Assembly (NCBI GenBank): GCA_900322175.1
Contig: ONYZ01000002.1
Span: forward strand, 45,059-109,058
Reading direction: 5' to 3'
Origin: an uncultured Prevotella sp.
GTDB lineage: Bacteria > Bacteroidota > Bacteroidia > Bacteroidales > Bacteroidaceae
Length of the DNA: 64,000 nt
In this document: in pieces, positions 9,607 through 19,045 of the stretch
Position numbering within the stretch: the first letter of the stretch is position 1
How the letters are laid out: each line of letters starts with the position of its first letter
The notes under the pieces: generated by a model
What the model saw: the letters and a program-made list of their open reading frames with translations, nothing else
The model's database searches: none
Told to the model about the DNA's origin: nothing
Translations under genes and position numbers: made by a program

Positions 9607-11685
9607 ATGAAATTACAACATATAATCGTAAAAGGAGTTGTGACGCTAGCCTTTGGCGGAATGGTGTTCACGGCTTGTACCGATGACGTAAAATTCGGCA
9701 GTTCTTTCATTGAGAAAGCACCGGGCGGTACAGTGACACTCGACACGGTATTCAATAGTGCCGAGTATACCAAACAGTTCCTCGTAGGTCTCTATGTACA
9801 GCAATATTATGGGCTTCCATTTAAGAACTCAACGGCTTCGCCTTGGAGTCAGAGTTACTGGAACTCAAAACTTGATGCACTGACAGACTGCTACCATCAG
9901 CATTTCAGCGGTTCGAATGCATATAACATGTATTATTCCAACGCTCTCACATCTAATGATCGTGCTATCATTGCATACAATGACGATAAGGTATGGGAAA
10001 CCGTTCATCACTGCTGGTTGCTGATTGAGCACATTGATAATGTTCCTGGTCTTTCAGATACAGAGAAGCGCAACATGATAGCCCAAGCTAAATGTATCAT
10101 GGCATCGCGCTATTTCGACCTCTACTCTGTGTATGGTGGACTGCCCATTATTGATCACACTTATACAGGTACCGAAGCAGACCTCTCTACACGTAGAGCA
10201 ACAGCCGAAAACACAGCAAACTTTATAGTTAAACTGTTAGACGAGGCAATACCTGATCTGCTTTGGGCATACAATGGAAGCACTATTGACACTGATGCTA
10301 CCAACAATACAGGTAGATGGACTGCAGCAGGTGCAATGGCCTTGAAAGCCAAGACTCTACTTTTCAATGCCTCACCACTCTATAATGCCGATCAGCCCTA
10401 TTATAACGGTTCTACTGAAGCAGAAAAAGATAGTATTGTATGGCACGGTGGATTTAAGCAGGAACGCTGGCAGCGTGCTTTGCAGGCTTGCCAAGATTTC
10501 TTTGCAGCGAATGCATCAAACGGTAATTGGTATGAATTGAATAAAGCCACAGCTAAGACTTCAGACGCTTATCGTCAGGCTTACCGTATGGGCTACATCT
10601 ATCAGGGTAGTCGTGAAATCATTCATTCTACACGTGTAGCAGGTGAAACCAGTAATAAGGCCTCTTACCAGTGGAACAACTTTGTTGGCCCTACCACTAC
10701 AGAAACAGGCCCTGGCCCATTCCGCAATTCTTATGGTCCAACTCAGGAATACGTAGATATGTTCTGCTGGGCTGATGGAACCCCATTTGATTGGGATGGC
10801 GACTTGGCAGCAGGTAATATCAATGGCGAAAAGGGTAAATTGTTCTTCGAATATAAAGCAGGACGTGGAGGTGCTGTGCAAAGAGTAGCCAGTCGTGATC
10901 CTCGTCTGTATGAAAATGCTATTGTAAACGGACAATCTGAACGTCTAAACTGGACATCAGGTCTTTCAGAAGGTAATCTATATGAACTCTGGGTAGGAGG
11001 TTACCATGAGGGATACCAGGTAGCTGATGAGACAGGAAAGATTGTAGAACAGGATACTGAGCGCTTCCCTTCTGGTTATGGCACTATCAAGTATTACTTA
11101 GGCCGTGAGTATCAGGGAAAACATACACAATGGGTTTATCTTAGCTACGATGAGATGCTACTCATGTATGCAGAATGTCTTGCACAATGTGGACAGTTGA
11201 CAGAGGCTCTTAAATACGTTGACCAAGTACGTGCCCGCGTTGGTATGGGTGGTCTAAAAGCTTCAATCGCCAAATCAAAAGCAGCTGTAAAACCAAACAT
11301 GGACAACAAGGAAGATGTTATCGAAGAGATTCTGCGTGAGCGTGCTTGTGAACTTGGTATGAGCAACAATCGCTATTACGACATGATTCGCTACAAGCAT
11401 GGTGACTGGATTACCAAGAGACTTCATGGTCTTCTTACCTATCGCTTGATTAAGATTGGTCAGACATGGACACATAATATCCGTCCATATATTGGCGACG
11501 ACAAGAATTCTGGTCAACCAGAACCTAGTCGTTTTGAGTACAGTACATTCGAACTCCAGAACCGCTCTCGCGTTCTATGGGATTATGAGCCCAATGATTT
11601 GGAGGTCCGCAAATGGTTCCTCTTCCCGCTACCTCTTACAGAGATTAATAAGGGATATGGACTGGTTCAGAATCCAGGATGGTAA
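9607..11685 (+). CDS. SusD/RagB-family surface glycan-binding lipoprotein (first pair)
   Basis: Lipid-anchored lid that captures glycan at the cell surface and closes over the SusC channel. The 692-aa protein has a type II signal peptide with lipobox FTAC (Cys24). Typical SusD helical segments follow, for example MIAQAKCIMASRYFDLYSVYGGLPII, WTAAGAMALKAKTLLFNASPLYN and EMLLMYAECLAQCGQ. The C-terminal part has the usual VIEEILRERACELGMSNNRYYDMIRYKHGD segment and ends LVQNPGW, as most SusD proteins do. At 692 residues it is at the long end for the family. It lies 22 nt after its SusC gene and 35 nt before the second SusC. Confidence 0.95.
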   Translation: MKLQHIIVKGVVTLAFGGMVFTACTDDVKFGSSFIEKAPGGTVTLDTVFNSAEYTKQFLVGLYVQQYYGLPFKNSTASPWSQSYWNSKLDALTDCYHQHFSGSNAYNMYYSNALTSNDRAIIAYNDDKVWETVHHCWLLIEHIDNVPGLSDTEKRNMIAQAKCIMASRYFDLYSVYGGLPIIDHTYTGTEADLSTRRATAENTANFIVKLLDEAIPDLLWAYNGSTIDTDATNNTGRWTAAGAMALKAKTLLFNASPLYNADQPYYNGSTEAEKDSIVWHGGFKQERWQRALQACQDFFAANASNGNWYELNKATAKTSDAYRQAYRMGYIYQGSREIIHSTRVAGETSNKASYQWNNFVGPTTTETGPGPFRNSYGPTQEYVDMFCWADGTPFDWDGDLAAGNINGEKGKLFFEYKAGRGGAVQRVASRDPRLYENAIVNGQSERLNWTSGLSEGNLYELWVGGYHEGYQVADETGKIVEQDTERFPSGYGTIKYYLGREYQGKHTQWVYLSYDEMLLMYAECLAQCGQLTEALKYVDQVRARVGMGGLKASIAKSKAAVKPNMDNKEDVIEEILRERACELGMSNNRYYDMIRYKHGDWITKRLHGLLTYRLIKIGQTWTHNIRPYIGDDKNSGQPEPSRFEYSTFELQNRSRVLWDYEPNDLEVRKWFLFPLPLTEINKGYGLVQNPGW

Positions 11686-11720
11686 ATTCTTAAATGGAAT
11701 ATAAATATTAAGAATTAATT

Positions 11721-14561
11721 ATGAAAGTTATGAAGAAAAAAAATATAATCGTGCTAACCCTGCTTGCAGGCATCAACCTGCCAGCAGCAGCACAGAAAGA
11801 CAGCACGGGCATCAGCTTTGTTGATCAAACTATTGAAGTAGGTGCCAATAAGGATTTCACCCGTGCTCAATCCACTGCCGCAGTCTCTGTCATAACAAAC
11901 AGGGATGTAAACAAACGCTCTGCAAAGAATATCGGAAATTCTATACTTGGACAAGGTAATGGATTGGTATCACTGCAGGGTAGCGGTACTTATTTTGAAC
12001 AAAACCCAACATTCTATGTACGTGGTTTGCAGAGCCTTAGCGGTAGCACACCATTGATTCTGGTTGATGGTGTTGAGCGCGACATCAGTATCGTAAGTGC
12101 TGACGAGGTTGACCACGTATCCATCTTAAAAGATGCAGCAGCTGTTGCACTCTATGGTTACAAAGGTGCTAATGGTGCTATTTTGATTACCACCAAACGT
12201 GGAGAATATAATTCTAAGAATATCCGCGTCACCTACGATCACTTGTTTAACACCCAAGTTAATCGTCCAAAATTTGTTAATGGCGCGACATTTGCTAATG
12301 CATTAAACGAGGCCATGGCAAATGAAGGAGCAGCCCCACGTTACACTGCTGAGGAGTTGGCAGCTTTCCAGAGCGGCCAGTACCCTTATCAATATCCTAA
12401 TGTAAACTGGGTTGACGAGACTTTCCGCAAAAATGGTGCAACAAATAAACTTGGAGTAGAATTTAGCGGCGGTGGCGAGCGATTCCGTTATTACACTACC
12501 CTTAACCTTCTCTCAGACAAAGGTTTTATAAAGAACTACGCTGAAAACGAAGGTTATAGCACCCAAGATAAGTATGTACGAGGTAATCTTCGCACAAACC
12601 TGGATATTGACCTCACCCCAACAACAATGTTAAAGGTTAACATGCTTGGAATATTGAGTGAGATGTCGCGTCCTGGCTCACAGGCCGATCTTTGGGACAT
12701 GGTTTACAGCCTACCTTCGTCAGCATACCCTGTAAAGAATGAAAATCGTGAATGGGGAGGTTCGTCTACTTATTCTGGTGAGCTCAACCCTGTTGCTCAG
12801 TCTACAGGTGCAGCATATTACAAGATTCACGAACGTGCCTTGTATGCAGACATGACACTGAACCAAGATTTGAAATATTGGTTAGAAGGTTTGAGCATGA
12901 CGCTGCGTTTGGGTTATGACACTTACTCTACTTTGTACGAGGATCATAGCATGACCTATGTTTATGGAAATTATCCTGTTACAGGTTGGCAGGGAGGTGC
13001 TCCTGTGAAAGGCGATTACTGGACATCTGGAACACCAGGAACAATGGGTAAAGGTGCTTCTACAGATCAGTGGGCACGCCGCCTTGTATTCTCTGCAGGT
13101 CTTAACTTCGACCGTACATTCAACGAAAAGCATTATATCTATAGCCAGTTGAAGTGGGACTATGAGTACCAGAACGCAACAGGTTCAACTGGATATACCG
13201 TCTATCGCCAAAATGCCTCATTCTTAGGACATTACGGCTATGACAATCGCTATATCGGAGAATTAGCTCTTGTATATTCAGGATCTAACCGTCTGGCTCC
13301 TGGAACTAAATGGAACCTTTCGCCAACAGTTTCAGCCGCTTGGCTAATTTCTAACGAGAGTATCTTGAAAAACAATCCAACTGTAAACTTCCTGAAACTT
13401 CGTGCCAGCTTTGGTATTATCAATGCCGATTATCTGCCAGGTGACAATGTGTGGGATTATTATGTACAGTCATACGGAGCCTATGCTTCATATAACTATC
13501 CATTCGGTAGTGGCTACGAAGCAAATAGTGGTAACGCATTTGGAGCAATGACACGCGGCAGAATAGCAGCAGAGAATCCTAGTCATGAGAAGGCATATAA
13601 GTACAATATTGGTATCGATGCAACCTTGTTTGGAGGCTTGAACGTTGAACTTGATGCATATATGCAGCAGCGCAAGGATATCTGGGTATCTGGTGCAGGT
13701 GCTTATTCGTCACTCATTGGTTTCGAAGCTCCCTATACCAATGCTGGTAAGGTAAATAGCAAAGGCTTTGAGATTTCGCTTGATTATACTAAGACAATTG
13801 GCGATCTGACCTTTAACCTTGGCGGTAGTTTCAACTTCAACAAGAATGAGATTAAGGATCAGGCCGAAGAACCAAAGGCATACGCCAACTTGGTTGAGAC
13901 AGGCAATCCTCTGAATTCTACTTACGGACTGGTAGCCATCGGTTTGTTCAAAGATCAGGCAGATATCGATAACAGCCCAAAGCAGAACTTCTCTACCGTT
14001 TATCCTGGCGACATCAAATATAAGGATATAAATGAGGATGGTATGATTGACGCCAACGATAAGACAAAAATTGGCTATAGTGCATACGCTCCAGAGATAT
14101 TCTACAACTTCCATGCAGGTGCTGAGTACAAAGGATTTGGCTTCGACATGATGTTCCAGGGTGTAGGTCGCTATACAGCTAACCTTAGTGCAAAGGGTAT
14201 GTACTGGCCACTTCTGAACAGCACATCTCTCTCGCAGCAGTATTATGACGGACGCTGGACTAGCAGCAATCCAAATGCAGAGTACCCACGTCTGAGCACA
14301 ACAAGCAATGCCAACAACTATCAGACCAGTACATTCTGGCAGCGCGACCGTTCATTCCTGAAGCTCCGCAACGTAGAGGTATTCTATAACCTACCAAAGT
14401 CCCTGCTGGAACAGACAGGTTTCGTAAAAACTGCTAAGGTATACGTTCGTGGCGTTGATCTACTCTGTTTCGATCATATCGACGAGGCTGATCCAGAGTC
14501 TTATGGTGTGACTGCCCCGCTCAACAAGAGCATTGTGGTAGGTGTACAGATGTCTTTCTAA
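11721..14561 (+). CDS. SusC/RagA-family TonB-dependent transporter (second pair, short N-terminus)
   Basis: Second outer-membrane glycan importer of the locus. It has 946 aa with signal peptide MKVMKKKNIIVLTLLAGINLPAAAQ. The plug begins almost at once (SVITNRDVNKRSAKN), with YVRGLQSLSGSTPLILVDGVERD and the signature GANGAILITTKRG near residue 160. The carboxypeptidase-D-like N-terminal domain found in the first SusC is absent, which accounts for much of the 140-residue size difference. The barrel ends in VVGVQMSF. The SusD gene follows after 21 nt. Distinct plug and barrel sequences suggest a different RG-I fragment or size class from the first pair, which is an inference. Confidence 0.93.
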   Translation: MKVMKKKNIIVLTLLAGINLPAAAQKDSTGISFVDQTIEVGANKDFTRAQSTAAVSVITNRDVNKRSAKNIGNSILGQGNGLVSLQGSGTYFEQNPTFYVRGLQSLSGSTPLILVDGVERDISIVSADEVDHVSILKDAAAVALYGYKGANGAILITTKRGEYNSKNIRVTYDHLFNTQVNRPKFVNGATFANALNEAMANEGAAPRYTAEELAAFQSGQYPYQYPNVNWVDETFRKNGATNKLGVEFSGGGERFRYYTTLNLLSDKGFIKNYAENEGYSTQDKYVRGNLRTNLDIDLTPTTMLKVNMLGILSEMSRPGSQADLWDMVYSLPSSAYPVKNENREWGGSSTYSGELNPVAQSTGAAYYKIHERALYADMTLNQDLKYWLEGLSMTLRLGYDTYSTLYEDHSMTYVYGNYPVTGWQGGAPVKGDYWTSGTPGTMGKGASTDQWARRLVFSAGLNFDRTFNEKHYIYSQLKWDYEYQNATGSTGYTVYRQNASFLGHYGYDNRYIGELALVYSGSNRLAPGTKWNLSPTVSAAWLISNESILKNNPTVNFLKLRASFGIINADYLPGDNVWDYYVQSYGAYASYNYPFGSGYEANSGNAFGAMTRGRIAAENPSHEKAYKYNIGIDATLFGGLNVELDAYMQQRKDIWVSGAGAYSSLIGFEAPYTNAGKVNSKGFEISLDYTKTIGDLTFNLGGSFNFNKNEIKDQAEEPKAYANLVETGNPLNSTYGLVAIGLFKDQADIDNSPKQNFSTVYPGDIKYKDINEDGMIDANDKTKIGYSAYAPEIFYNFHAGAEYKGFGFDMMFQGVGRYTANLSAKGMYWPLLNSTSLSQQYYDGRWTSSNPNAEYPRLSTTSNANNYQTSTFWQRDRSFLKLRNVEVFYNLPKSLLEQTGFVKTAKVYVRGVDLLCFDHIDEADPESYGVTAPLNKSIVVGVQMSF

Positions 14562-14582
14562 CCCTAATAAAGATTGAAGATT

Positions 14583-16226
14583 ATGAAATTAAAATATTGT
14601 TTCTTAACTGCGATTACCGCCTGCATCCTTACTTCTTGTAGTGAACAGATGGACTATAAGGAGTTCAAGTATGACGATGCAGAGTATATGAAGGTAAAAT
14701 TTGAGCGTGCAGGTGGATTCATCACCACCATATACAGTAAACTCGATTATGACTTTGGCAATAACTATAGTGGTGCCATGCTTAGTTCAGCAACAGACGA
14801 ATCCGTTTACTCACAATCAGGCAATGCCATTGAGAGTTTCTACAACGGAGCATGGAGCCCAGCAAATGCAAATGGCTCACTTTGGAAGACTTGCTATGAG
14901 GGTATTAGCTACGCAAACATGTTCTTAGATGAGTTTAATGGTTTAACATTCGATGACTACAAGCTCGACATCAATTATCGAGAGGAGATGCACCAGTATA
15001 ACAATTTCCAATACGAAGCTCGTTTCCTGCGTGCTTACTTCTATTTCCTTCTAGTTCGCCAGTATGGTGGTGTACCATTGAAGACAACAGACATGCCTGC
15101 TCAAGAAGCCAATAACCTACCCCGCGCAACGGCTGACGAAATCTTCAAGTTCATTGATGACGAGTGCGTAGCCATTAAGGATACAATCATCAAGGACTAT
15201 GCCAACCTGGACAAAATGGCTCTGAGCATCACAGAGACTGGACGTGCCAACAACCTGGCAGTTCTTGCTCTTCGTGCCCGTGCTGCACTCTATCATGCAA
15301 GTCCATTGTTCAATCCAAACAATGACCAGAGTCTCTGGAAGGCTGCTGCACAAGCAAACCTAGAACTGATTAACGCCTGCAAGTCTCGTCAGTTCACCCT
15401 TTCATCTGACTATGCTGGACTGTTCCAAGGCCAAACAAACTGGAAAGATGCCAAAGCCCTCAAGGAGATTATCTTCGCACGCCGTGTACTAAGCGCATCC
15501 AACTCTTTTGAGAAGTACAACTTCCCTGTAGGTATGTCAGGTGCTGGTGCAGGAGGTCAGGGAGGCAACTGCCCCACACAGAATCTGGTTGAGGCATACG
15601 AGGATGGCGATATCCGCCTTGCAGCTACAGTTGCTAAGAACGGAGACTCATGGCCAAATGCAAACACACAGCCGCTAGAGACTTTCATTGGTGGTGTAAA
15701 TGGTCTACCTAGTGTAAATGCCACACCAACTGGCTATTATTTAAAGAAGTATGTTGATGGAACAACTCAGATAGCAGGAAATGGTGAGAATTCATTCTAT
15801 CATGTTTGGGTAACATTCCGCTTGGCAGAGTTCTATTTGAACTATGCAGAATGTTTACTTAACCTGAATGACAAGTCAGGCTTCACAATGACTGCTGCGC
15901 AAGCTATCAATACAGTAAGAAAGCGTGCTGGACTAGCCGATCTTACCGATGCAGAAGCAACATTAGATGCATGTAAGAAAGAACGTTTCGTCGAACTTGC
16001 ATTCGAAGGTCACCGTTTCTTTGATGTTCGCCGCTGGAAAGATGGTGAAAAGTATTTCAAGACCATTTATGGTTTAGAGATTACAAAATCTGGTGATGAC
16101 TTTTCTAGCAACAAGAAGGTAGTACAGAACCGTCAGTGGGATGAGTCAAAGATGAATCTTTTCCCAATTCCACAAAGCGAGATTCTAAAGGCAGGAAACT
16201 TGGAGCAGAACCCTGGATGGAAATAA
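14583..16226 (+). CDS. SusD/RagB-family surface glycan-binding lipoprotein (second pair)
   Basis: Surface lipoprotein partner of the preceding SusC. From the ATG at 14583 the protein has 547 aa with lipobox LTSC (Cys19). A TTG nine bases upstream is in frame, but the ATG gives a cleaner signal peptide (MKLKYCFLTAITACILTSC). SusD hallmarks are the helical segment YEARFLRAYFYFLLVRQYGGVPL, RARAALYHASPLFN, RLAEFYLNYAECLL, the C-terminal KKERFVELAFEGHRFFDVRRW, and the end LEQNPGWK. It is only about 550 residues against 692 for the first SusD, another sign that the two pairs are not recent duplicates. A hairpin lies just downstream. Confidence 0.95.
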   Translation: MKLKYCFLTAITACILTSCSEQMDYKEFKYDDAEYMKVKFERAGGFITTIYSKLDYDFGNNYSGAMLSSATDESVYSQSGNAIESFYNGAWSPANANGSLWKTCYEGISYANMFLDEFNGLTFDDYKLDINYREEMHQYNNFQYEARFLRAYFYFLLVRQYGGVPLKTTDMPAQEANNLPRATADEIFKFIDDECVAIKDTIIKDYANLDKMALSITETGRANNLAVLALRARAALYHASPLFNPNNDQSLWKAAAQANLELINACKSRQFTLSSDYAGLFQGQTNWKDAKALKEIIFARRVLSASNSFEKYNFPVGMSGAGAGGQGGNCPTQNLVEAYEDGDIRLAATVAKNGDSWPNANTQPLETFIGGVNGLPSVNATPTGYYLKKYVDGTTQIAGNGENSFYHVWVTFRLAEFYLNYAECLLNLNDKSGFTMTAAQAINTVRKRAGLADLTDAEATLDACKKERFVELAFEGHRFFDVRRWKDGEKYFKTIYGLEITKSGDDFSSNKKVVQNRQWDESKMNLFPIPQSEILKAGNLEQNPGWK

Positions 16227-16233
16227 TTAAAGT

Positions 16234-16262
16234 GCTGTAGGACGCGAAAAACGTCCTACAGC
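16234..16262 (+). terminator. Hairpin after the double SusCD operon
   Basis: An 11-bp perfect stem, GCTGTAGGACG / CGTCCTACAGC, with a short A-rich loop lies 8 nt after the second susD stop. No T tract follows, so it may be an mRNA 3'-end stabiliser or a weak terminator rather than a classic intrinsic terminator. Confidence 0.6.
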
Positions 16263-16317
16263 GTACAAAAAATGTTATAATTGTACAATATTATATATAT
16301 CATACAAATAGTTTTTG

Positions 16318-16325
16318 TACCTTTG
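16318..16325 (+). promoter_or_regulatory. Bacteroidetes -7 promoter element TACCTTTG
   Basis: TACCTTTG fits the TAnnTTTG consensus 56 nt before the next start codon, in an AT-rich gap after the SusCD hairpin. The 690-aa protein downstream therefore probably has its own transcript. No clear -33 box is visible at the usual spacing. Confidence 0.6.
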
Positions 16326-16381
16326 CAACAGAAATAAAACTATTATAATAACCTATTTATTAATTAACTAATTATTTATTT

Positions 16382-18454
16382 ATGAAGAAATTTTATCTCA
16401 CTTTGGTAGCGTTGTTCGCCTATACAATGGTGGCAACAGCTGGTGTAAGAAACCTGTACAAGCAGGATTTTGAGTTGGCTCTGACTCCAGCAGAGGCAGG
16501 GTGGATTTCGCCAAGCAGAGCAGACGGTATGTTTATCGCCGGCGACCAGTTTGGAAAGTATTTCTACTTTATTCATGCTGGTGGTGGTGAGCGCAATGCC
16601 TACACACTTTGGGGTACCGACCTCTATGAGGAAGCAACTAAGTACACTCTGAAGTTTGATTATTGCCCAAAGAAGGCTCCTGACACCAACCTCGCCAACG
16701 AAATCGTAGTTATGTCAGACTCAACCTTCTCTACTAACCGTTGGGCCAACCAGAACTATCGCAGACCTGCAGGTGAAATCAAAGCTGGCGCAACAGAGCC
16801 CGATCGTTGGTGGCTGTTCGACCTGACTGAGCTTACCGATGAGGCTAAGGAAGGAACAAATTATGCAGTTAATGGCGATTCTACCAATATCGTGATTCTT
16901 CCTTTTGGTGGTTTCTATACCATTACTCTGAATGTTGACGTTAATGCCCGCATTGTAGAATGGGCTGTTGATGATGAGTTTGGAACTCCAATTGGCAGCG
17001 GCACATACAATGTTCCTGAATTTGTTGAGAACATGCGTGCCACAGGTATCAACCTGCTCGCTGGTAAGGTTGGATCAGAGCATATCATCGATAATGTACT
17101 TGTTCAGGTACAGACAGCCGAGGCTTATGCTAACGCTCCAACAGTAGCCTTGACAGGTGTGAATGGCACAGCCCGTACATATGCAGTTTCTTATGAGGCT
17201 AGTAACAATGAGATTGTACACGTTACATTCAATGGCGAAGAGCTGACTCCAGATGAGGAACTCGCCGGCATGAACAAATATAATCTGACAACATCAGGTA
17301 AACTGGTTGCTTGGACTGAGTCAGAAGGTGCAATCTCTGAGAAAGTAGAGGTTGATGTTGTAGCTGAGATGATTCCTCTGCCAGCAGTTGCTGCTGATAT
17401 TATTGCTGTTACCGCAGGTTATGGTAAGACCTATAAGATGAACGTTAGCAATAGTGAGGTTCCAACACAGCCTGCCCTGTTCTTCAACTACAAGTACACT
17501 CCTGCAGCAGGTGCTGTTATTGAGAAAGAGAACTGCCAGAATGGTGAGGAATTAACTGTAACAGAAAAGGGTACTCTCGAAATCACAACTCACGATGGTG
17601 GTCTGAATGCATTCGAATCTACAACTATTAAGTATGATAACAACGTAGAGTATGCCGTGAAGGATGATATCGACTTCCAGCACATGACAGAGGATGCCTT
17701 GAAGGAGAAAGGCTTTGAGGAGATTGATGTACTTGCTTCTACTTCTACTTCTGGAGAGACCAACTGGACAGGTCGCGCCGATGCTCTCCGCTTTAATTGG
17801 GTAAAGGGAACTGCTGTTGGTGACACTGTACAGGTTCGTCCTTATGATGTAGATCACGGTGGTATCCGTCGTTTCTTGCTTGCTCCTTCTAAGATTGATG
17901 AGACCTTTGCTCACAGCGCATTTGCTCCTGTTTACACATGGTTCGGAACTGCTGGTGATGGCTCAGACATTTCTGCAATGAAGTTTAACTATGGTATTGG
18001 TCTTATCAATACTGGTGTGAAAGGTGATGCTCAGTCGGAAAGCATTTCTGTTAATAATACCACACTGGGTGTTGATGGTCTGACAGATAACGACTTCATC
18101 ATTGTTAACCGTGTTGACAACTATGGTCGTAGTAAGACTGACGACATCTTTATTGAGGCAGCTTCTGAGGAAGAGGCTATTCAGAAGTATAACGCTCTGA
18201 ACTGGGCTCCATCATCAGGTCTGTCAGTTCTCAAGGGTACAGAAACATTCCAGCTCTATCGTATTCAAGATGCTCTTGCTCGCGTACGTACATTTGTTGC
18301 TAAGACTTCAACAGGTATCGTAGAGCTTCCTTACAACAAGGTTGTTTCTGACCACAATGCTCCTATCTTCAACCTCAATGGTGTACAGGTTAACGCCAAC
18401 AGCCTGAAGAAGGGTATCTACGTTAAGCAGGGTAAGAAGTTCGTTGTTCGCTAA
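16382..18454 (+). CDS. Type-IX-secreted surface or extracellular protein of unknown function
   Basis: I do not recognise a catalytic family in this 690-aa protein. It has a signal peptide (MKKFYLTLVALFAYTMVATA). Its first 230 residues look like a jelly-roll or lectin-like beta-sandwich (YTLKFDYCPKK, SEHIIDNVLVQVQTAEAY). Repetitive Ig-like beta segments follow, then a C-terminal tail LKKGIYVKQGKKFVVR. That tail is the Prevotella form of the type IX secretion signal, so the protein should be exported across the outer membrane and anchored or released. No catalytic motif is obvious. Its position right after two SusCD pairs, where surface glycan-binding proteins usually sit, suggests glycan binding, which is an inference. 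It has its own promoter and a strong terminator. Confidence 0.75.
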   Translation: MKKFYLTLVALFAYTMVATAGVRNLYKQDFELALTPAEAGWISPSRADGMFIAGDQFGKYFYFIHAGGGERNAYTLWGTDLYEEATKYTLKFDYCPKKAPDTNLANEIVVMSDSTFSTNRWANQNYRRPAGEIKAGATEPDRWWLFDLTELTDEAKEGTNYAVNGDSTNIVILPFGGFYTITLNVDVNARIVEWAVDDEFGTPIGSGTYNVPEFVENMRATGINLLAGKVGSEHIIDNVLVQVQTAEAYANAPTVALTGVNGTARTYAVSYEASNNEIVHVTFNGEELTPDEELAGMNKYNLTTSGKLVAWTESEGAISEKVEVDVVAEMIPLPAVAADIIAVTAGYGKTYKMNVSNSEVPTQPALFFNYKYTPAAGAVIEKENCQNGEELTVTEKGTLEITTHDGGLNAFESTTIKYDNNVEYAVKDDIDFQHMTEDALKEKGFEEIDVLASTSTSGETNWTGRADALRFNWVKGTAVGDTVQVRPYDVDHGGIRRFLLAPSKIDETFAHSAFAPVYTWFGTAGDGSDISAMKFNYGIGLINTGVKGDAQSESISVNNTTLGVDGLTDNDFIIVNRVDNYGRSKTDDIFIEAASEEEAIQKYNALNWAPSSGLSVLKGTETFQLYRIQDALARVRTFVAKTSTGIVELPYNKVVSDHNAPIFNLNGVQVNANSLKKGIYVKQGKKFVVR

Positions 18455-18496
18455 TCAACACTTCTCTGAAGATTCTAATTTAGAATCGATAATCTC

Positions 18497-18536
18497 AATC
18501 CCCGCCTCCTCCATCGGAGCGCGGGGATTATCTTTT
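18497..18536 (+). terminator. Intrinsic terminator
   Basis: A GC-rich stem AATCCCCGC / GCGGGGATT encloses a second stem CTCC / GGAG and is followed by ATCTTTTT. It is 43 nt after the stop of the 690-aa protein and is a convincing rho-independent terminator. Confidence 0.85.
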
Positions 18537-18571
18537 TCGTATTTTTACGACTACATCGAGAAAAATCACTC

Positions 18572-18826
18572 ATCTCTCACATAATCTCTCAAAAGCCGCA
18601 TAAACACAGGCGTTTTAGAATGTGAGAGATTATTTTTATCCCTCACTTATCTCTCACTAATCCCTCACGTCACCCCTCACTTTTTATGGTCTACAGTAGA
18701 ATTGAAGCATGAGAGATGAGGTGAGAGATTAGGGAGGGATGAGGTGAGAGATTTAGTGAGGGATGATTTTTCCAAAAAATCCCTGTTTATGCAGGTTTCG
18801 AGGAGTTCCAGGGAGGGATGAGAGAT
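18572..18826. repeat. 255-bp imperfect palindrome built of helically phased 9-mers
   Basis: No gene lies here. The left half carries ATCTCTCAC/ATCCCTCAC-type 9-mers starting at 18572, 18584, 18638, 18649, 18660 and 18672. The right half carries the inverse forms (GTGAGAGAT, GTGAGGGAT and variants) at 18709, 18721, 18732, 18744 and 18756, with two more at 18811 and 18818. Within each run the spacing is 11-12 bp, close to one helical turn. Further out, the left CATAAACACAGGC (about 18599-18611) mirrors the right CCTGTTTATGCAGG (18782-18795). One exception is an inverted unit at 18622 in the left half. The centre is near 18697. It could be a REP/MITE-like element, a protein-binding array or a structured RNA. 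I cannot tell which. Confidence 0.75.
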
Positions 18827-18935
18827 TTTTTTAATTCTCTGTAAAAAAACTGAGAATCGGGTATTTTTTTCGAGTTATGTCTATGAGGTGTTCGAATTAT
18901 GTCTTCAAGTCATTCGGCCTAGTCCTTATAGTGTG

Positions 18936-19016
18936 TTCCAAACGTGGGAACGATTGATTCCCAACTTGGGAACGTTTCATTCCCAACGTGGGAATAAGTC
19001 GTTCCCAAGCTGGGAA
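18936..19016. repeat. Four 15-bp palindromes at an exact 22-bp period
   Basis: TTCCAAACGTGGGAA (18936), TTCCCAACTTGGGAA (18958), TTCCCAACGTGGGAA (18980) and TTCCCAAGCTGGGAA (19002) share the outer TTCC and TGGGAA and differ mainly at the centre. Start-to-start distance is exactly 22 bp each time, about two helical turns. The 7-bp spacers differ (CGATTGA, CGTTTCA, TAAGTCG). The array ends 30 bp from the stop codon of the convergent lipoprotein gene. It resembles an operator or iteron array more than a CRISPR array, because the spacers are too short and the units are dyad-symmetric. Confidence 0.85.
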
Positions 19017-19045
19017 CAAAAACAAAAACTAGGAATACAGAACGA

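Noticed and set aside
18936-19016. CRISPR array
   Set aside because: Spacers are only 7 bp, units are palindromic and only four, and no cas genes are nearby.
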